Below are positions 54,209-62,343 of a DNA stretch of 64,000 bases, one piece after another. The DNA is from Bacteroidota bacterium. Its GTDB lineage: Bacteria; Bacteroidota; Bacteroidia; 2-12-FULL-35-15. The translations under genes and the position numbers were made by a program. The first letter of the stretch is position 1. The number at the start of each line of letters is the position of its first letter. Location of the stretch: contig CANNHN010000005.1 of assembly GCA_947504725.1 (NCBI GenBank), forward strand, positions 163,704-227,703. Direction: 5' to 3'. The notes beneath the pieces were generated by a model. The model was not told the origin of the DNA, made no database searches, and saw only the letters and a list, made by a program, of their open reading frames with translations.

Positions 54209-54798
54209 TGAGACTAATTCTGGTATCGTTTTTTGTTTTTATTTCTTCTGTCAGCATTTCTTGTGAGTGCGTTACGCTTTCTCCAATTTCTAAAGAGCTT
54301 TCCAATAATTACGATGTTGTTTTTTGTGGAATAGTTGATTCTGTTGGCTTGTGTGGCGAAGAGGGAACAGCTATTGCGTATTTTACAATAACTGAATTGT
54401 ATAAAGGGAATGTCCAGAAGCAAGTGAAAATTAATTTCGATTGCAATACAGAGTGCATGATGAGTTTTGCGACTGATGACAACTGGATTATTTATGCAAA
54501 GTATTCGAAATTTGATTTTCTGAACATTTCGATCTGTGACCACAATCGTAAAAAATTTAATGCTGGTGAAGAAGATATTTATCTGATTGTTTCTAAAAGA
54601 ACATTTGAAAAAGAGTTAGATTTTTTAAAAACTAATTTAACAGTACTAGAAACAGTTGAATCTACTGTTGTTAATAATACAGTCACAGATATTGGTCGAC
54701 ATAACGAACAGCCATCATCTTGGGGTAAAATTGTGTTATTGCTGATTTCTGTTTTGGCAATGGCAATAGTTTATTTTGTAACACGTAAGAAAAAATAA
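54208..54798 (+). CDS. NTR/TIMP-like secreted protein with C-terminal membrane anchor
   Basis: 196 residues. Signal peptide (1-18), mature protein beginning CECVTLSP: the Cys-x-Cys opening and following pattern (NYDVVFCGIVDSV, AYFTITELYKGN, NFDCNTECMMSF, NWIIYAKY, ISICDHNRK) match the netrin-like/TIMP OB fold. A linker leads to a C-terminal helix (~172-191) and basic tail TRKKKK-like (VTRKKK), so it is probably membrane-anchored with the domain outside. In animals TIMPs inhibit metalloproteases through the Cys-x-Cys end; bacterial members are untested. Overlaps the upstream gene by one base (TAATG). Confidence 0.8.
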   Translation: MRLILVSFFVFISSVSISCECVTLSPISKELSNNYDVVFCGIVDSVGLCGEEGTAIAYFTITELYKGNVQKQVKINFDCNTECMMSFATDDNWIIYAKYSKFDFLNISICDHNRKKFNAGEEDIYLIVSKRTFEKELDFLKTNLTVLETVESTVVNNTVTDIGRHNEQPSSWGKIVLLLISVLAMAIVYFVTRKKK

Positions 54799-54800
54799 AA

Positions 54801-55412
54801 ATGAACAAATTTAAATCTCATCCCTGGCATGGTATCTCAATTGGAGAAAATGCGCCAGAAATTATAACAGCCTTCATCGAAATTGTTCCTACAGATACTG
54901 TAAAGTATGAAATTGATAAAGAATCAGGATATTTAAAAATAGATCGTCCTCAAAAATTTTCGAATGTTGTTCCAACTTTGTATGGATTTATTCCTCAAAC
55001 GTATTGCGATGTGAAGGTGGCAGAGTATGCCGCATTGAAATCCGGAAAGGTTGTATCAAAAGGCGATGGCGACCCATTGGATATTTGTGTGTTGAGTGAA
55101 AAAACCATCACCCATGGTGATATTATTTTACAAGCGATTCCTATCGGTGGTTTTCGTTTAATTGATAAAGGAGAAGCAGATGATAAAATTATTGCAGTGA
55201 TGAAATCGGATGAAGTGTTTGAAAACTGGAAAGACATTACAGATTGTACCGAAGCAGTAATTGATCGATTGAAACATTATTTTTTGACCTACAAAAATAT
55301 TCCAGGGGCAGAAAAACCAACGTGTGAGATTACTCATATTTATGGTAGAGAAGAAGCGTATGAAGTGATTAAAAGAAGTAGAGAAGATTATAAAAACAAG
55401 TTTGAAAAGTAA
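54801..55412 (+). CDS. ppa: Family I inorganic pyrophosphatase
   Basis: 203 residues. Signature GDGDPLDICVL with Asp89, Asp91 and Asp94 as metal ligands; N-terminal EIVPTDTVKYEIDKESGYLKIDRP supplies Glu and Lys active-site residues; LYGFIPQTYC follows. Hydrolyses pyrophosphate to drive biosynthesis. Slightly longer than the ~175 residues of E. coli Ppa, as usual for this phylum. It starts two bases after the NTR-like gene and its stop overlaps the ATG of the hydrolase gene, so it is embedded in a polycistron with surface proteins, an unusual setting for a housekeeping enzyme. Confidence 0.97.
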   Translation: MNKFKSHPWHGISIGENAPEIITAFIEIVPTDTVKYEIDKESGYLKIDRPQKFSNVVPTLYGFIPQTYCDVKVAEYAALKSGKVVSKGDGDPLDICVLSEKTITHGDIILQAIPIGGFRLIDKGEADDKIIAVMKSDEVFENWKDITDCTEAVIDRLKHYFLTYKNIPGAEKPTCEITHIYGREEAYEVIKRSREDYKNKFEK

Positions 55413-56068
55413 TGCTTAACGTCTATTGCATCCCAGGGATGGGCGTAAATGAGCGTTTATTCAGAAATCTCAATTTGAATAACTGCACGATTCATCATAT
55501 TAAATGGGTAACACCATATCAAAATGAATTGCTTCCAAATTATGCAAAACGTCTTTCTCAACAAATTGACTCTAATCAACCATTTGTATTGCTAGGTGTT
55601 TCTTTTGGTGGGATGTGTAGTGTGGAAATAGCAAAACAACTTAAACCTCTTAAAACATTTATCATTTCCAGTAATAAATTTCACAGTGAACTTCCTTTCA
55701 AATTAAGTTTCTGGAGGGTGCTTCCTCTCTATAGATTGTTTAGAGATGGTTTTTATAAAAATGCTGTTGTCCTAACTAAAAAGCAGTTTGGTATTGTCAC
55801 AGAAGAGCAAATGGCCAATTTTCGTAAGATGCTAAATGAGGCTCCTGAAAATTACTATAGTCGAGCAGTGCATTGTATTGTAAAATGGAAAAATGAAAAG
55901 CGTCCCGAAAATTTAATTCATATACATGGAACTTTAGATCGAGTGCTACCATATTATAAACTCAAAGGATGTGATTATACGATAAAAGGTGGAAGTCACT
56001 TTATGATTATAAATAAAGCGGAAGAAATAAATGCGATTATAAATATAGAATTAGAGAAGTTGAAGTAA
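55412..56068 (+). CDS. Alpha/beta hydrolase
   Basis: 218 residues, no signal peptide. Opening YCIPGMGVNERLF, nucleophile elbow LLGVSFGGMCSVEIAK with the Ser in GVSFGG, an Asp in HGTLDRVLPY and a His in GGSHFMI complete the triad. Compact alpha/beta hydrolase of the lipase/esterase type; substrate unknown. Starts on the last base of the ppa stop codon and ends three bases from the convergent DUF4159 gene. Confidence 0.9.
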   Translation: MLNVYCIPGMGVNERLFRNLNLNNCTIHHIKWVTPYQNELLPNYAKRLSQQIDSNQPFVLLGVSFGGMCSVEIAKQLKPLKTFIISSNKFHSELPFKLSFWRVLPLYRLFRDGFYKNAVVLTKKQFGIVTEEQMANFRKMLNEAPENYYSRAVHCIVKWKNEKRPENLIHIHGTLDRVLPYYKLKGCDYTIKGGSHFMIINKAEEINAIINIELEKLK

Positions 56069-56071
56069 TAA

Positions 56072-56752
56072 TTATTTTCCCACACTCTTTTCGCCACCCA
56101 TCAAAACATACTGAATAATATTTGCGCCCATTTTTAAAGCTTTCTGACGAGTTTCTTGTGAATCCTTATGAACTTCGTAGCTTTCCCATCCATCGCCTAA
56201 GTCGCACTCAAAGTCATAATAACAAACCAATCTTCCTTGATAAATTATTCCAAAACCTTGTGGTGCTTTTTCTTCGTGTTCATGAATTTTTGGTAAGCCA
56301 TTCGGGAAATCAAATTTTTGGTGATAAATCGGATGTGAAAAAGGTAATTCTACAAAATCCAATTCTGGAAATACTCTTTTCATTTGTGGACGAATAAATT
56401 TATCCATTCCAAAGTTATCAGAGATATGTAAAAATCCTCCGCCAATTAAATAATTGCGTAAATTTTCTGTTTCCTGTGAATTAAAAACTACGTTTCCATG
56501 TCCTGTCATGTGAACAAAAGGGTAGTTGTATATATCCGGACTCCCAACTTCAATAGTTGCTTGTTGAGGATTAATGTTTGTTTTTAGATTGGTATTACAG
56601 AACTCAATTAAATTAGGAAGTGAAGTTTCCAGATTTGCATACCAGTCGCCACCACCGCTGTATTTCAACAAGGCAATTTGGTATGTTGGAGCCGGAATAA
56701 ATGCTAACCAACTTATTGTAATAGTAAGAAGTATAATTATTTTTTTAAGCAT
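56072..56752 (-). CDS. DUF4159 secreted protein
   Basis: 226 residues. Signal peptide (~1-20), then the DUF4159 domain: ALLKYSGGGDWYANLETSLPNLIEF, PFVHMTGHGNVVFNSQETENLRNYLIGGGFLHISDN, PELDFVELPFSHPIYH and YQGRLVCYYDFECDLGDGWE. The fold resembles glutamine-amidotransferase-like ThuA proteins; activity is unknown. Overlaps the end of the 56745 gene by eight bases, so the small genes upstream are co-transcribed. Confidence 0.9.
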   Translation of the reverse strand: MLKKIIILLTITISWLAFIPAPTYQIALLKYSGGGDWYANLETSLPNLIEFCNTNLKTNINPQQATIEVGSPDIYNYPFVHMTGHGNVVFNSQETENLRNYLIGGGFLHISDNFGMDKFIRPQMKRVFPELDFVELPFSHPIYHQKFDFPNGLPKIHEHEEKAPQGFGIIYQGRLVCYYDFECDLGDGWESYEVHKDSQETRQKALKMGANIIQYVLMGGEKSVGK

Positions 56753-56987
56753 TTCGTTCCTTGGTTTCTTTTAAACTCAAATACATTTCATTAAATCGAT
56801 CCAACACTTTTTGTAAAAAGACTTCATCCACCAATTTCTGTATTCCTTCAACACCATTTACTTCACTATGCCCAATCTTAAACGTTTGTTCCATATTCCC
56901 AGCCAAAAACTGAATTTGATATTTATCATTCATCGAAAAGATGTTGATGGTGATCTTGGGATGAGGGATGTTAGCAATAACTCGCAT
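56745..56987 (-). CDS. Small hypothetical protein
   Basis: 80 residues, soluble, no motif recognised: beta-strand start (RVIANIPHPKITINIFSMNDKYQIQFLAG) and an amphipathic C-terminal helix (KVLDRFNEMYLSLKETKE). Its last eight bases overlap the DUF4159 start, supporting real translation and coupling. Confidence 0.65.
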   Translation of the reverse strand: MRVIANIPHPKITINIFSMNDKYQIQFLAGNMEQTFKIGHSEVNGVEGIQKLVDEVFLQKVLDRFNEMYLSLKETKERNA

Positions 56988-57014
56988 TTTTTTCTTTTTT
57001 AATTTGTCTTTTGT

Positions 57015-57431
57015 CTACGACCCTTTATATGGTCCACTTTTAAAAATGTTTGTTCCCTCATCTCCTTCTCTTCGAATCTTTGCTTGTATTACATGTGCTA
57101 ATTGTGCGTAATGAGCTAAATTGTTTTTTTTCAAAAATGCAGCAGCATTGTCATCACCATTGATGTAGTTTGCCATTGCTGCCCAATGATATTGTTTGCC
57201 ATCCATCAATAGCGTGAATGCTTTTTTATCATCCCAAATTGCATTTACAAAAGTAGCCAGTATGATGTGTTTGTGAACTAATAAATATTCAAATGCTTTT
57301 GAGTGTCTACTTGCCGCATCTCTCAAATAAACCAATTCCGGAAAATTGTTTTCTTCCAACCATAACTTTGCTGACGGACTTCCATCCACCCAGGCTGTTG
57401 CTTTTTCTATGGCTTCTTTGGGATAATGCAT
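57015..57431 (-). CDS. Hypothetical helical protein
   Basis: 138 residues, no signal peptide, predicted all-helical with repeated short helices (AIEKATAWVDGSPSAKLWLEENNFPEL, SKAFEYLLVHKHIILATFVNAIWDD, AAMANYINGDDNAAAFLKKNNLAHYAQ). The helices recur with a loose ~30-residue period like solenoid proteins but I recognise no named family. Same strand as its neighbours with 27- and 31-base gaps, so probably one operon. Confidence 0.72.
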   Translation of the reverse strand: MHYPKEAIEKATAWVDGSPSAKLWLEENNFPELVYLRDAASRHSKAFEYLLVHKHIILATFVNAIWDDKKAFTLLMDGKQYHWAAMANYINGDDNAAAFLKKNNLAHYAQLAHVIQAKIRREGDEGTNIFKSGPYKGS

Positions 57432-57462
57432 TTATATTCAAATTTACGAATAGAAAACCGAA

Positions 57463-57840
57463 TTAGTTGTTTTTTTTCTTTTTTGTCTTAGGAACTTTCC
57501 CAATACGCGGGTCGTTCTTTAAAATCAGATCACACAAACGGTTTACGCTAGATTCGAAATCATCGGCATCTTTTGGAATGACTTGCCAGCCGCTGGTGCC
57601 AGGGCCAAATATTTGAATTGAACGCATACTCGGAAATTCTGTCTTGAGACTGGCATGAAACTCTTTGGAAGTGCAAATCCAAACTCCGCTGTCTTCATCG
57701 TCTTTGTCTCTTAATGAAAGAACAATCTTGTCATTGATATAAATCGAATGACAACCAAACATTGCTTTTATAATTGGATCACGGGAAAATAAATTTTCGA
57801 TTGCAAAACTAAATGGAATTATCTTTTTTGCTTTTACCAT
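57463..57840 (-). CDS. Small TfoX/YjbR-like protein
   Basis: 125 residues. The stretch IENLFSRDPIIKAMFGCHSIYINDKIVLSLRDK recalls the TfoX N-terminal/YjbR fold (a compact alpha/beta domain), followed by KEFHASLKTEFPSMRSIQIFGPGTSGWQVIPKDADDFE and a lysine-rich tail. Homology is weak by eye. It heads the minus-strand run 57840-56072 and is 45 bases downstream of the TonB receptor gene. Function unknown. Confidence 0.6.
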   Translation of the reverse strand: MVKAKKIIPFSFAIENLFSRDPIIKAMFGCHSIYINDKIVLSLRDKDDEDSGVWICTSKEFHASLKTEFPSMRSIQIFGPGTSGWQVIPKDADDFESSVNRLCDLILKNDPRIGKVPKTKKKKNN

Positions 57841-57885
57841 GTGAATGAATTTGCATTATATTGTCAGCCTAAGCGAAGTCGAAGG

Positions 57886-60438
57886 CTAAAACTTTATAAT
57901 AGTTCGCAAGTTAAGCTGTCGCTGAGTTAAGTAGTTAGGAACAGCGTATTGTCTGGCTGTTACATCTTCTACCCAAATGTATGAAACGGTATTGTTTGTC
58001 CCAAGTAAGTTGAACACTTCCAAACTTATCCATAAAGATTTTAAGAAACGTAGCGGACTTTTTGGTTTAGGTGTTCTGTTTTCTTTTATAGCTTGATAAG
58101 AGAATCCTATATCCACTCTTCTGTAAGGTGGCATGCGTAAAACTTGCTGATAACGTTGTGTTCCCGGAGCTCCGAAAGGAACACCTGAACCGAATAATAA
58201 ATTCAAATGCATTTTTAAATCAGGAAGCTTCGGCATATTGTCTTGAAAAAATAATCCAAAACTCACACGTTGATCTGTTGGACGATAAATGTATCCGGGC
58301 TCATTTCTAATACTATCAGTAGCAACACTGTTTGCTGTAAATCCTGGTACAATTATTTCTCCGTCACTGTTATAATAATCAAAATAGAAATCGTCTTTTA
58401 AGTCTTCTCTTGTTTCCATAACTGAAAGCGAGAACCACGATTCCAAACCTTTTATAAATTCTCCATTTACTTTTAAATCAACACCGGTTGCATAACCACG
58501 AGCATTGTTTTGTGCTGAATAGCGAATCCTAACATTGTCGATTTCATAAGGAATTAAATTATCAAGATATTTATAATATGCTTCAGCAATAAATTTGAAT
58601 GGACGCTTCCATGCAGTAAAGTTATAATCACTTGTTAAAACAAAATGAATTGATGTTTGAGCTTTTATGTTTTGATTCACAACACCGTCTCGACCTCTTA
58701 ATTCTCTATAGAAAGCCGGTTGATAGTAATATCCTGAAGCAAATTTAAATAAGAAGTCTCGTTTCCAGTTTGGTTTTACTCCAAATGTTCCGCGTGGTCC
58801 AACTAAAATTTGATTGTTGAAATCCCAATAATTTGCACGCAAACCTAATGTAGCTGATAATGTAGTTGTGTCTTTCGTTTCTTTCATTAACGAACTTTGC
58901 AAATATCCTGAAACTCGATTTGAATAAAGTTTAATTTTTGTTTTTACTACATTTTGCAAAGTGATGTCGCCTGGATCCATGATTGGTCCAGGGGTATTTG
59001 GCAAAGAAAATCCAGCACTATCTATAAATTTCCATTCGCTTAATTTATCTGAAATTTGTTCGTTTGAATATTTTACTCCCCAAAGCAATTGTTTTTTTCC
59101 TTCTGTGAAAGTACCCTTGTGTTCACCACTAAAAACATAAGCTTCTAAATTTGTACGTGCGTGATCTATATAAGTTCCAATTCCTCTTTCAGTAACAACA
59201 TCTCCAAAATTTGGTTTTCCAAAATCTGTTTCTAACTCTCCAATAAAGTATTGCCCTTGAATATCAAATGCTTCTTCTTCTTTACTTCTAAAGGCCGAAC
59301 CAATGAATTTTAAATTTACTTTTTCATTATCACTATTGAAGATTGCAGATAATGCCCCCATCATGGTATTAAACTGGTCAATTTCTTGTCCATCAAAATA
59401 AATTTTCAAACGCAGTGCTTTGTCGAGTGTTCCAAAATCAGTTTCTCTATTTTCTGGAACAAATTGATACTTATTGCTTGCGTAGTTTCCTAAAAAATCC
59501 AATTCCCAATTGGAAGTTAAATCATAAGTTGTGTACATCTGAAAATCAGCAAAAAATGGTTTGTAATCACCTTTTGAATCTGTTTTTCCTAATAGATATT
59601 TATTTGTTTTGTAGCGAGCACCCATCAACCAAGTGAAGCGATAGTTTTTTGAGGAGCCTTCTAAATGCAAATTACTACCAAGTAAACTTCCAGAAACAGT
59701 TCCAGCAAATTTTCTTGGTTTTCGATATTGCACATCTAAAACACTTGACATTTTGTCGCCATATTTTGCTTCGAATCCTCCAGCCGAAAATAAAACAGAA
59801 GCAACCATATCAGGATTTATAAAACTTAATCCTTCTTGCTGTCCAGAACGAGTTAAGAATGGACGATAGACTTCAATTCCGTTTACATATACTAAGTTTT
59901 CATCAAAATTTCCTCCGCGTACAGAGTATGCGGAGCTTAGTTCGTTTCTGTTTGAAACTCCTGGAAGTGTAAAAAGGATAGCATTAAAATCTTGGCTTGC
60001 GGTAGGAATGTGAGTGATGTTGATTGGGTCTAGTCGCGTAAGATCTTTGAATCTGCTTCCATCATTTATTTCTACAACATTCATTGTTATTTCTTTTGAG
60101 CTAATTCGTCTGCTAATGTCTAGCTTTTCACCTGGAGATAATTTTACAGTTCGTTGAGATTGAATATAGTTTAAATTATAAAATACTATTGTAATGTCTT
60201 CGTTAGCGGGAATAATATATGAGAATTCTCCTTTCGAATTTGTGAAAGTTGGAGTAGCAGAGGATCCTAGAATAGAAACACTGACGTCTTCAATTGGAGA
60301 ATAGTCGATGTCTGTAATTTTACCAAAAACAGTTGCATTATTTTGAGAAAATAAATTTGTTATTGCAAGAATGAAAATTCCTATAAATAGAAGTTGCTTC
60401 GTGTAGCATTTTATATGATAAATAACAGGGGATTTCAC
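57886..60438 (-). CDS. TonB-dependent receptor with carboxypeptidase-like N-terminal domain
   Basis: 850 residues. Signal segment (~1-31), a carboxypeptidase-like regulatory domain (~35-110, VFGKITDIDYSPIEDVSVSILG), a plug (~135-245; SQDFNAILFTLPGVSNRNELSSAYSVRGGNFDENLVYVNGIEVY) and a 22-strand barrel ending in Phe (RQLNLRTIIKF). Imports a large or scarce nutrient across the outer membrane using TonB energy; the substrate is not evident and no SusD-like partner is adjacent. The preceding gene (60457) is co-directional with an 18-base gap. Confidence 0.94.
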   Translation of the reverse strand: MKSPVIYHIKCYTKQLLFIGIFILAITNLFSQNNATVFGKITDIDYSPIEDVSVSILGSSATPTFTNSKGEFSYIIPANEDITIVFYNLNYIQSQRTVKLSPGEKLDISRRISSKEITMNVVEINDGSRFKDLTRLDPINITHIPTASQDFNAILFTLPGVSNRNELSSAYSVRGGNFDENLVYVNGIEVYRPFLTRSGQQEGLSFINPDMVASVLFSAGGFEAKYGDKMSSVLDVQYRKPRKFAGTVSGSLLGSNLHLEGSSKNYRFTWLMGARYKTNKYLLGKTDSKGDYKPFFADFQMYTTYDLTSNWELDFLGNYASNKYQFVPENRETDFGTLDKALRLKIYFDGQEIDQFNTMMGALSAIFNSDNEKVNLKFIGSAFRSKEEEAFDIQGQYFIGELETDFGKPNFGDVVTERGIGTYIDHARTNLEAYVFSGEHKGTFTEGKKQLLWGVKYSNEQISDKLSEWKFIDSAGFSLPNTPGPIMDPGDITLQNVVKTKIKLYSNRVSGYLQSSLMKETKDTTTLSATLGLRANYWDFNNQILVGPRGTFGVKPNWKRDFLFKFASGYYYQPAFYRELRGRDGVVNQNIKAQTSIHFVLTSDYNFTAWKRPFKFIAEAYYKYLDNLIPYEIDNVRIRYSAQNNARGYATGVDLKVNGEFIKGLESWFSLSVMETREDLKDDFYFDYYNSDGEIIVPGFTANSVATDSIRNEPGYIYRPTDQRVSFGLFFQDNMPKLPDLKMHLNLLFGSGVPFGAPGTQRYQQVLRMPPYRRVDIGFSYQAIKENRTPKPKSPLRFLKSLWISLEVFNLLGTNNTVSYIWVEDVTARQYAVPNYLTQRQLNLRTIIKF

Positions 60439-60456
60439 AATAAATCAAATCTGACT

Positions 60457-61110
60457 TTAATTTTTCTTTTTAAAATCGCCATTCTTCCAAGCTTTTATAA
60501 ATTTAGCCCATGCGATTGGATTTAATAAATTATTTGGAGGAAGCTGTCCTGCATAATATAGCTTACTTTGATATTGTTGCATGTTGTATTTGTAGTTTAA
60601 GCTAGCATCCATTGCCATGCCTGTCATTCTTTCTTTTACATCTGCTCTTGCCATATTTCTGTCTGCACGTATGATATCGTCTTCAGGTAAATTTAAAGCT
60701 AAAAATGCTTTTTTAAATTGTTCTTTTGTTGGCCACGGATATACATCTGTAATTGCCAGTCTCACGGTGTCCATCGTTAGTACTTGGATCAATGAGTATT
60801 TGTTATTTGTAAGTGTATCTGGAATAATAAAAAAAGCTGAATTAAAACCAATTGCAGAAAATTCAATGGTGTCACCTTCTTGGGCTACAAATGAATAGTA
60901 CCCGAAATAATCACTAACTGTTCCTCTGTGTCCATTTTGAACAATGATACTTGTATAGGGCACTGGTTTTAAACTATCGCCTTCAACAACCACCCCTGAA
61001 AATTGAACCAAATCGTGTTTCCCATCCTGAGAATTGGGAGATTTTTTTTGCGAATAAGAAAAAATTGGTATTAGAAGAGTAATTATAAATAGTGTTATAA
61101 ATTTTTTCAT
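60457..61110 (-). CDS. Secreted carboxypeptidase-like regulatory domain protein
   Basis: 217 residues from ATG 61110, chosen because the longer TTG start at 61134 lies within the -7 element and the signal peptide (KKFITLFIITLLIPIFSYSQ) begins there. The mature domain FSGVVVEGDSLKPVPYTSIIVQNGHRGTVSDYFGYYSFVAQEGDTIEFSAIGF is the beta-sandwich found at the N terminus of TonB receptors. The C-terminal part is helical and charged. Lies 18 bases before the receptor gene, so the two probably act together at the outer membrane. Confidence 0.88.
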   Translation of the reverse strand: MKKFITLFIITLLIPIFSYSQKKSPNSQDGKHDLVQFSGVVVEGDSLKPVPYTSIIVQNGHRGTVSDYFGYYSFVAQEGDTIEFSAIGFNSAFFIIPDTLTNNKYSLIQVLTMDTVRLAITDVYPWPTKEQFKKAFLALNLPEDDIIRADRNMARADVKERMTGMAMDASLNYKYNMQQYQSKLYYAGQLPPNNLLNPIAWAKFIKAWKNGDFKKKN

Positions 61111-61131
61111 TTTTTGCTTGTTAGTTTCACT

Positions 61132-61139
61132 CAAAAGTA
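61132..61139 (-). promoter_or_regulatory. Candidate -7 promoter element of the receptor operon
   Basis: Minus-strand TACTTTTG matches TAnnTTTG, 21 bases before ATG 61110. A TTG lies ~24 bases further upstream. Confidence 0.5.
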
Positions 61140-61214
61140 CGCATTTATTGTCCTAAAAGGGAACAATTTTTTAAAACGGAATTAGCCAATCTTTATTGTT
61201 TAAAAAGCACAAAA

Positions 61215-61243
61215 AAAGCCTCCAGTATAATCATGGAGGCTTT
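61215..61243 (-). terminator. Rho-independent terminator of the 61261 gene
   Basis: AAAGCCTCCA (61215-61224) pairs with TGGAGGCTTT (61234-61243), loop GTATAATCA; on the minus strand the stem is followed by seven T. Confidence 0.9.
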
Positions 61244-61260
61244 GATTGTATTCGTTTTTT

Positions 61261-62250
61261 TTAATCTTTAATTGGTATCAATCCTCTTATTCCCATGTCC
61301 ACAACCGTCTCGCCAACACCTGGTTCGTAATAACCATCTGGAGTTGAGTCGATCCATTCAAAACTTTTGTTTGTTGATAAGGAAACGGTAATAACAATGT
61401 CAACCGTTTCAGAGCCAGTTATTACCAAAGGCGAATTAGCAAATACATTGTCTACAAATTGACCAGTAACTAAGCAACTCCCTGAGGGAATTGGAGATGT
61501 TGCAAACAATGGATTCGGAACAGTTGTTCCTACTGATTGGCCATCTAAGAAATAGTTTGTGCCTAAAACATTGGTTAAAAATCCCCAATATCCTTGGTTG
61601 TGATTTCCTGCACCACCAGTTCCTGCTGTTGGCTGAAAACTAGATCCATTCATTTGATATCCTGGAATATAGCTTCTAAATCCAATGAAAGATGCGACAG
61701 TACCTGTTCCATAACCTGTAGGCAGGGAAGTAGATTTATAAGTAATGTCATAGTTTTGATATGCCAATGAAATTCTTAACCATTTATATGATCCTGGAGT
61801 GATTGAGTCCAACGGAATTGAAAAAAAAGTTACATTTTCGGCCGACTGAATAGATGAACAATAATCAATAGCTGTTAAGCCTCCAGTTGTGGTTTGTGCA
61901 CCAATATGAATAACTTCTCCACTTCCTACTAAATCTAAATCACCAGCTAATTCAATGTAATGCTGACTCATTAAATTAAAAATAGGAGATTGAGCAGCAT
62001 TTCCAGCTGGCACAGTGGATGGGCTTCCAAAATTATCCAATCGAACTTGAGTTGAATCAAATTTGAATTTAAAGATTAGTCTTGGCGTAGTTGCAGATGT
62101 TGGCGTATAAACCGTTGCAGGGGCGCACGCTACATAAGGAGCAGTCGGTGTGGTTGCAGGCTCTTCGTCTTTATCTTTTTTGCAAGCGTTAAATGCCAGA
62201 ATTGTTGTCAAGGCAATTGTGAATAGTAGTGGAGTTTTTAAGTGTTTCAT
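61261..62250 (-). CDS. Hypothetical lipoprotein (MbnP-like)
   Basis: 329 residues from ATG 62250, where a lipoprotein signal begins (MKHLKTPLLFTIALTTILAFNAC, then KKDKDEEP); the ATG at 62280 would add ten charged residues ahead of it. The body has MbnP-like features: RLIFKFKFDSTQVRLDNFG, QSPIFNLMSQHYIELAG, a NHNQGYWGFLTNVLG segment and a C-terminal DSTPDGYYEPG. MbnP family proteins are linked to metal or cofactor binding in other bacteria, but the match is by eye only. Divergent from the T9SS gene at 62344 and ended by a clear terminator. Confidence 0.78.
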   Translation of the reverse strand: MKHLKTPLLFTIALTTILAFNACKKDKDEEPATTPTAPYVACAPATVYTPTSATTPRLIFKFKFDSTQVRLDNFGSPSTVPAGNAAQSPIFNLMSQHYIELAGDLDLVGSGEVIHIGAQTTTGGLTAIDYCSSIQSAENVTFFSIPLDSITPGSYKWLRISLAYQNYDITYKSTSLPTGYGTGTVASFIGFRSYIPGYQMNGSSFQPTAGTGGAGNHNQGYWGFLTNVLGTNYFLDGQSVGTTVPNPLFATSPIPSGSCLVTGQFVDNVFANSPLVITGSETVDIVITVSLSTNKSFEWIDSTPDGYYEPGVGETVVDMGIRGLIPIKD

Positions 62251-62269
62251 CTTTCTGATTTTTGAAATA

Positions 62270-62277
62270 CGAATATA
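62270..62277 (-). promoter_or_regulatory. Candidate -7 element of the 61261 lipoprotein gene
   Basis: Minus-strand TATATTCG, one base off TAnnTTTG, 19 bases before ATG 62250. Confidence 0.3.
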
Positions 62278-62310
62278 CAAAAAAAAGAGCTCTATCTATC
62301 TGAAATTTAA

Positions 62311-62318
62311 TATATTTG
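62311..62318 (+). promoter_or_regulatory. Candidate -7 element of the 62344 gene
   Basis: TATATTTG matches TAnnTTTG, 25 bases before ATG 62344. Together with 62270 it forms a divergent promoter pair. Confidence 0.4.
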
Positions 62319-62343
62319 ATATTGAATATTTTTAAAAAATAAG

